Assembly (NCBI GenBank): GCA_009782025.1
Contig: WQUQ01000276.1
Location: forward strand, 1 to 9,651
Direction: 5' to 3'
Length of the DNA stretch: 9,651 bases
From: Desulfobulbus sp.
GTDB lineage: Bacteria > Pseudomonadota > Gammaproteobacteria > Burkholderiales > Rhodocyclaceae
Both the position numbers and the translations under genes were made by a program. This document shows, piece after piece, positions 5,453-9,651 of this stretch (position 1 is its first letter; every line of letters begins with the position of its first letter). The notes under the pieces were generated by a model that worked only from the letters and a program-made list of their open reading frames with translations, was not told the origin of the DNA and made no database searches.

Positions 5453-6925
5453 ATGAGCCGTGAAATTTTGCTGCTGGTCGATGCCTTGGCCCGCGAGAAG
5501 AACGTCGGCAAGGAAATCGTTTTCAGCGCCCTGGAAATGGCGCTGGCTTCGGCGACCAAGAAGCGTATCCACGACGAGGCTGACGTGCGGGTTTCGATTG
5601 ACCGCAATACCGGCAATTACGAATCCTTCCGTCGCTGGCAGGTGGTGCCGGATAACGAGTACGTCAACGAGTTTCTCGAGGTGCCGCTGTCGGAGGCGCA
5701 GAAGGATGATGCCGAGATCGAGGCCGGCGATTCGCTGGAGGAGCCGCTGGAGCCGATCGACTTCGGCCGCATCGGCGCCCAGGCCGCCAAGCAGGTGATT
5801 TTGCAGAAGATTCGTGACGCCGAGCGCGAGCAGATTCTGACCGATTTCCTGGAGCGCAAGGAGTATGTCGTTTCCGGCGCCATCAAGCGCATGGAGCGCG
5901 GCAACGCCATCGTCGAGACTGGCAAGATCGAGGCGCTGCTGCCGCGCGACGAGATGATTCCGAAGGAAAACCTGCGCGTCGGCGACCGCATCCGCGCTTA
6001 TCTGCTGCGCATCGACCGCAATGCCCGCGGCCCGCAGATCATTCTGTCGCGCACGGCGCCGGAATTCGTCATCAAGCTCTTCGAGATGGAAGTGCCGGAA
6101 ATCGACGACGGCCTGATGGAGTTGAAAGCCTGCGCCCGCGATCCCGGCCTGCGCGCCAAGATCGCCGTCAAGTCCAACGATCCGCGCGTCGATCCGATCG
6201 GCACCTGCGTCGGGCTGCGCGGTTCGCGCGTCACGGCGGTGAGGAACGAGATCGGCGGCGAGAATATCGACATCGTGCTGTGGTCGGCCGATCCGGCGCA
6301 GTTCGTGATCGGCGCGCTGGCGCCGGCCGAGGTGTCCTCCATCGTCGTCGATGAGGAAAAGCACGTCATGGATGTGGTCGTCGACGAGGACAACCTGGCC
6401 ATCGCCATTGGCCGCGGCGGCCAGAATGTCCGCCTGGCCTCCGAACTGACGGGCTGGACCATCAACCTGATGACCCAGGACGAGTCGGTCAAGCGCTCCG
6501 AGGCCGAATACGCCGTGACCCGCGTCACCTTCATGGAAAAGCTCGACATCGACGAGGAACTGGCCGACCTCTTGATCGAGGAAGGCTTCTCGACGCTGGA
6601 GGAAGTGGCCTACGTGCCGCTGGCCGAAATGCTCGAAATCGAGGGGCTGGACGAGGACATCGTCAACGAATTGCGCAATCGGGCGCGCAATATTCTGCTG
6701 ACCGAGGCCATCGCTACCGAGGAGAAGCTGGAAAGCGTCGCCGAGGATCTGATCGGCCTTGAAGGCATGAGCAAGGAACTGGCCGCCAAACTGGCTGAAC
6801 ACGGCATCAAGACCCGCGACGATCTCGCCGAACTGGCGGTGGATGAACTCACGGAAATGACCGGCATCGATGACGAGCGTGCCAAGGAACTCATTCTCAA
6901 GGCGCGTGCTCACTGGTTCGAGTGA
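5453..6925 (+). CDS. nusA: Transcription termination/antitermination factor NusA
   Basis: A complete 490-aa NusA, which binds RNA polymerase and modulates pausing, intrinsic and Rho-dependent termination and antitermination. Domains in order are: N-terminal polymerase-binding domain (about 1-125, [20 protein letters not shown]), S1 (about 135-200, [20 protein letters not shown]), KH1 (about 230-295, GLRG at 254-257 and the NIDIVLW stretch), KH2 (about 300-345, GRGG at 320-323 then [12 protein letters not shown]), and two C-terminal acidic helix-hairpin repeats (about 362-420 and 435-490). The two acidic repeats match the long proteobacterial form. The start has AGGAGG 9 nt upstream. It lies 21 nt after rimP and 16 nt before infB, clearly in one operon. 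In E. coli NusA feeds back on its own operon by promoting termination, so the leader hairpins upstream could be its target; that is inference. Confidence 0.98.
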   Translation: MSREILLLVDALAREKNVGKEIVFSALEMALASATKKRIHDEADVRVSIDRNTGNYESFRRWQVVPDNEYVNEFLEVPLSEAQKDDAEIEAGDSLEEPLEPIDFGRIGAQAAKQVILQKIRDAEREQILTDFLERKEYVVSGAIKRMERGNAIVETGKIEALLPRDEMIPKENLRVGDRIRAYLLRIDRNARGPQIILSRTAPEFVIKLFEMEVPEIDDGLMELKACARDPGLRAKIAVKSNDPRVDPIGTCVGLRGSRVTAVRNEIGGENIDIVLWSADPAQFVIGALAPAEVSSIVVDEEKHVMDVVVDEDNLAIAIGRGGQNVRLASELTGWTINLMTQDESVKRSEAEYAVTRVTFMEKLDIDEELADLLIEEGFSTLEEVAYVPLAEMLEIEGLDEDIVNELRNRARNILLTEAIATEEKLESVAEDLIGLEGMSKELAAKLAEHGIKTRDDLAELAVDELTEMTGIDDERAKELILKARAHWFE

Positions 6926-6941
6926 GCGGGAGGTAGCAAGC

Positions 6942-9651
6942 ATGTCCGCAACAACTGTTTCACAATTTGCCGTTGAACTGAAAATGCCGGTCGCCGCCCT
7001 GCTTGAGCAATTGGGCAAGGCCGGCCTCGCCAAGCAGGGCGACAACGATGCGCTGACCGACCAGGACAAGACCCGGTTGCTCGATTATCTGCGCCGCTCG
7101 CATGGCGACGAATCCAAGACCAAGATCACCCTGACCCGCAAGCAGACCTCGGAAATCAAGGCCACCGACGCCCATGGCCGGGCGCGCACGGTGCAGGTTG
7201 AAGTGCGCAAGAAGCGCGTGCTGGTCAAGCGCGATGTCGCCGATCATTTGCCGGAAGCCGAGGTCGCCGAGGAAGAAGCGCCCGCGCTGGCCGCGCCGGA
7301 GCCGGTCGCCGAAATTCCGGCCGCGATCGAGGTCATCGAGCCGGCCCCGGTCGAGGTCGACGTGGCGCCGGAGCCGGTCGTCGAAGCCGAAGTCGAAGCC
7401 GTGTCCGCGGCGGAGGAAGCTCCCGCCGCCAGGCCGGTCCCGGTGCTCGACCGCGCCGCCATCATCGGCGAGAAGGAGTTGCGCGCCCGCGAGGAAGAAG
7501 CGCGCCGTTCCGGCCGCCTGCGCGAAATTCAGGAAAAGGAATTGCGCGACAAGCAGGCGCGCGAAGCGCAACTGGTGCAGATGCGCCAGCAGGCCGAAGC
7601 CGCTGCCGTCGCTGCCAAGCTGGCCGAGCAGGCCAAGCAGCAGGCGGCTGCCCAGGCCAAGACGCAGGAAGCGCCGGGCGAGAAAGGCACGCTGCACAAA
7701 CGTCCCGACGCGCCGGGCAGGGAGGGTAAAAAAGGCGGCGGCAACAGCGGCCGCGACGAAGGCAAGAAAAAGCCGGGCATCAAGACCCGCTCGGCCGATA
7801 CCGGTTCGTCGTGGAAAAGCGGCCGCGGCGGCCACAAGAAGCACGGTCACGGGGCCGACGACGGTCAAGGCAGCTTCCAGGCGCCGACCGAAATCATCGT
7901 CCGCGACGTGCATGTGCCGGAAACCATCTCGGTTTCCGACCTGGCGCACAAAATGTCGGTCAAGGCCATCGAAGTCATCAAGGTCATGATGAAAATGGGG
8001 TCGATGGTCACCATCAACCAGGTGCTCGATCAGGAAACGGCGATGATCGTCGTCGAGGAAATGGGCCACAAGGCGTTTGCCGCCAAGCTCGACGACCCCG
8101 ACGCCTTCCTCGAGGACAGCGCCGAGCACAAGGACGTGGCGTCTGAGCCGCGCGCTCCGGTGGTCACCGTCATGGGTCACGTCGATCATGGCAAGACCTC
8201 GCTGCTCGACTACATCCGCCGGACCAGGGTGGCGGTTAACGAATTTGGCGGCATCACCCAGCACATCGGCGCTTATCACGTCGAAACCGAGCGCGGCATG
8301 ATTACCTTCCTCGACACGCCGGGCCACGAAGCCTTTACCGCCATGCGCGCGCGCGGCGCCAAGGCCACCGACATCGTCATCCTGGTCGTGGCCGCCGACG
8401 ACGGCGTCATGCCGCAGACCAAGGAAGCCATCCACCACGCCAAGGCCGCCGGCGTGCCGCTGGTGGTGGCGGTCAACAAGATCGACAAACCCGACGCCAA
8501 CCCCGACCGCGTCAAGCAGGAACTGATCGCCGAAGGCGTGATTCCCGAAGAATACGGCGGCGACTCGCCCTTCTGCCCGGTATCGGCAAAGAAGGGCACC
8601 GGCATCGACGAGTTGCTGGAACAGGTGCTGTTGCAGGCGGAAATTCTTGAACTGACCGCGCCCAAGGCGGCTCCGGCCAAGGGCCTGATTATCGAAGCCC
8701 GTCTCGACAAGGGACGCGGCGCGGTGGCCACCATGCTCGTGACCTCGGGTACGCTGAAGCGCGGCGATGTCGTGCTGGCCGGCCAGGTTTTCGGCAAGGT
8801 ACGCGCCATGCTCGATGAGAACGGCAAGGCGATCAATGAGGCCGGGCCGTCGATTCCGGTCGAAATTCTCGGCCTCTCCGACGTGCCGGCGGCTGGCGAG
8901 GAAGCCATCGTTCTGGCCGACGACAAAAAGGCGCGCGAAATCGCGCTCTTCCGCCAGGGCAAGTTCCGCGATGTCAAACTGGCCAAGCAGCAAGCCGCCA
9001 AGCTGGAAAACATGTTCCAGCAGATGGAGGAGGGCGAAACCAAGACCCTGTCGCTGATCGTCAAGGCCGACGTGCAAGGCTCGCAGGAAGCGCTGGTGCA
9101 GACCCTGGCCAAACTGTCCAACGAGGAAGTCCGCGTCCAGATCATCCACGGCGCGGTCGGCGCCATCAGCGAATCCGACGTCAACCTGGCGCAGGCTTCC
9201 GGCGCCGTCATCATCGGCTTCAACATCCGCGCCGATGCCGGCGCGCGCAAGCTGGCCGAGAGTTTCGGCGTCGACATTCGCTACTACAACATCATTTACG
9301 ATGCCGTCGACGACGTCAAGGCCGCCCTCTCCGGCATGTTGTCGCCGGAAAGACGCGAGCAGATCATCGGCCAGGTCGAGATTCGCCAGGTCTTTCACGT
9401 CTCCAAGGTCGGCGCCATCGCCGGTTGCTACGTGCTCGATGGCGTCGTCAGGCGCGGCTCCCGCGTGCGGCTCCTGCGCAACCACGTGGTGCAGTGGGAC
9501 GGCGAACTGGATTCGCTCAAGCGCTTCAAGGACGATGTCAAGGAGGTCCGCTCCAACTTTGAATGCGGCCTGTCGCTCAAGGGCAACAACGACATTGCCG
9601 AAGGCGACCAGCTCGAAGTGTACGAAATCCAGGAAGTGGCGCGCACGCTGT
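6942..9651 (+). CDS. infB: Translation initiation factor IF-2 (3' end cut by window)
   Basis: IF2 is the GTPase that places fMet-tRNA on the 30S subunit and promotes 50S joining. Visible here are 903 codons. Domains: first IF2_N at about 1-50 ([20 protein letters not shown]), an acidic Ala/Pro/Glu linker (about 103-170), a charged coiled-coil stretch (about 177-246), a Gly/Lys-rich linker (about 248-305), and the second IF2_N (about 315-375). The G domain carries GHVDHGKT (412-419), GGIT (436-439), DTPGH (458-462), NKID (512-515) and SAK (548-550). Domains II to IV follow, the last ending [10 protein letters not shown]. Since the E. coli protein ends in EIQRTIA, probably only one or two codons plus the stop lie outside the window. 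The start has GGGAGG 8 nt upstream. The frame is open throughout. Confidence 0.98.
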   Translation, partial: MSATTVSQFAVELKMPVAALLEQLGKAGLAKQGDNDALTDQDKTRLLDYLRRSHGDESKTKITLTRKQTSEIKATDAHGRARTVQVEVRKKRVLVKRDVADHLPEAEVAEEEAPALAAPEPVAEIPAAIEVIEPAPVEVDVAPEPVVEAEVEAVSAAEEAPAARPVPVLDRAAIIGEKELRAREEEARRSGRLREIQEKELRDKQAREAQLVQMRQQAEAAAVAAKLAEQAKQQAAAQAKTQEAPGEKGTLHKRPDAPGREGKKGGGNSGRDEGKKKPGIKTRSADTGSSWKSGRGGHKKHGHGADDGQGSFQAPTEIIVRDVHVPETISVSDLAHKMSVKAIEVIKVMMKMGSMVTINQVLDQETAMIVVEEMGHKAFAAKLDDPDAFLEDSAEHKDVASEPRAPVVTVMGHVDHGKTSLLDYIRRTRVAVNEFGGITQHIGAYHVETERGMITFLDTPGHEAFTAMRARGAKATDIVILVVAADDGVMPQTKEAIHHAKAAGVPLVVAVNKIDKPDANPDRVKQELIAEGVIPEEYGGDSPFCPVSAKKGTGIDELLEQVLLQAEILELTAPKAAPAKGLIIEARLDKGRGAVATMLVTSGTLKRGDVVLAGQVFGKVRAMLDENGKAINEAGPSIPVEILGLSDVPAAGEEAIVLADDKKAREIALFRQGKFRDVKLAKQQAAKLENMFQQMEEGETKTLSLIVKADVQGSQEALVQTLAKLSNEEVRVQIIHGAVGAISESDVNLAQASGAVIIGFNIRADAGARKLAESFGVDIRYYNIIYDAVDDVKAALSGMLSPERREQIIGQVEIRQVFHVSKVGAIAGCYVLDGVVRRGSRVRLLRNHVVQWDGELDSLKRFKDDVKEVRSNFECGLSLKGNNDIAEGDQLEVYEIQEVARTL

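Noticed and set aside
4997..7069. 690-codon open frame on the minus strand opposite rimP and nusA
   Set aside because: Mirror of two well-recognised genes in high-GC DNA; composition is typical of an antisense shadow.
7380..7560. Internal translation start in infB giving a shorter IF2 form as in E. coli
   Set aside because: No in-frame ATG or GTG with a properly spaced ribosome site was seen in the linker region.
6960..9485. 841-codon open frame on the minus strand opposite infB
   Set aside because: Its translation is a low-complexity shadow of the GC-biased codon pattern of infB, which is unmistakable on the plus strand; no ribosome site or protein family features.

Overview
The window is a GC-rich stretch of chromosome from what is most likely a betaproteobacterium. 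The order rimP-nusA-infB, the protein sequences and the AGGAGG-type ribosome binding sites fit that group. A Rhodocyclales-like host is my best guess from general resemblance only; no search was possible.

Left part (1-690): a small DUF559 nuclease-like gene (81-428, +) sits among GC-rich palindromic repeats of the REP type. There are two near-identical full copies (20-58 and 535-573), a half copy (454-477), a related inverted copy (603-635) and an unrelated hairpin (501-529). The 260 bp between this gene and the convergent gene on its right is essentially all repeat material.

Middle (689-4531, - strand): a two-gene operon. The first gene encodes an exported TPR plus CHAT-domain (caspase-like) protein. 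The second encodes a TpsB/ShlB/FhaC-type outer-membrane transporter. They meet at an ATGA overlap. The transporter's signal peptide is present but lies in a different frame from that ATG, so a 1-nt frameshift (or sequence error) lies in an A4 run just after the start. Unusually, the transporter frame is the same frame as the CHAT gene, so 689-4564 is one frame broken by a single TGA. No TpsA exoprotein gene is visible.

Centre (4532-4990): a divergent intergenic region. It holds a possible 33-aa ORF with a good ribosome binding site, a strong promoter (TTTACC-17-TATAAT) and two tandem terminator-like hairpins immediately before rimP.

Right part (4991-9651, +): the conserved translation/transcription operon. 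rimP encodes the 30S maturation factor, nusA the transcription elongation/antitermination factor, and infB encodes IF2, which runs off the right edge within about one or two codons of its expected end. These are ordinary housekeeping genes. The unusual material is in the leader, the CHAT/TpsB pair and the repeat block.
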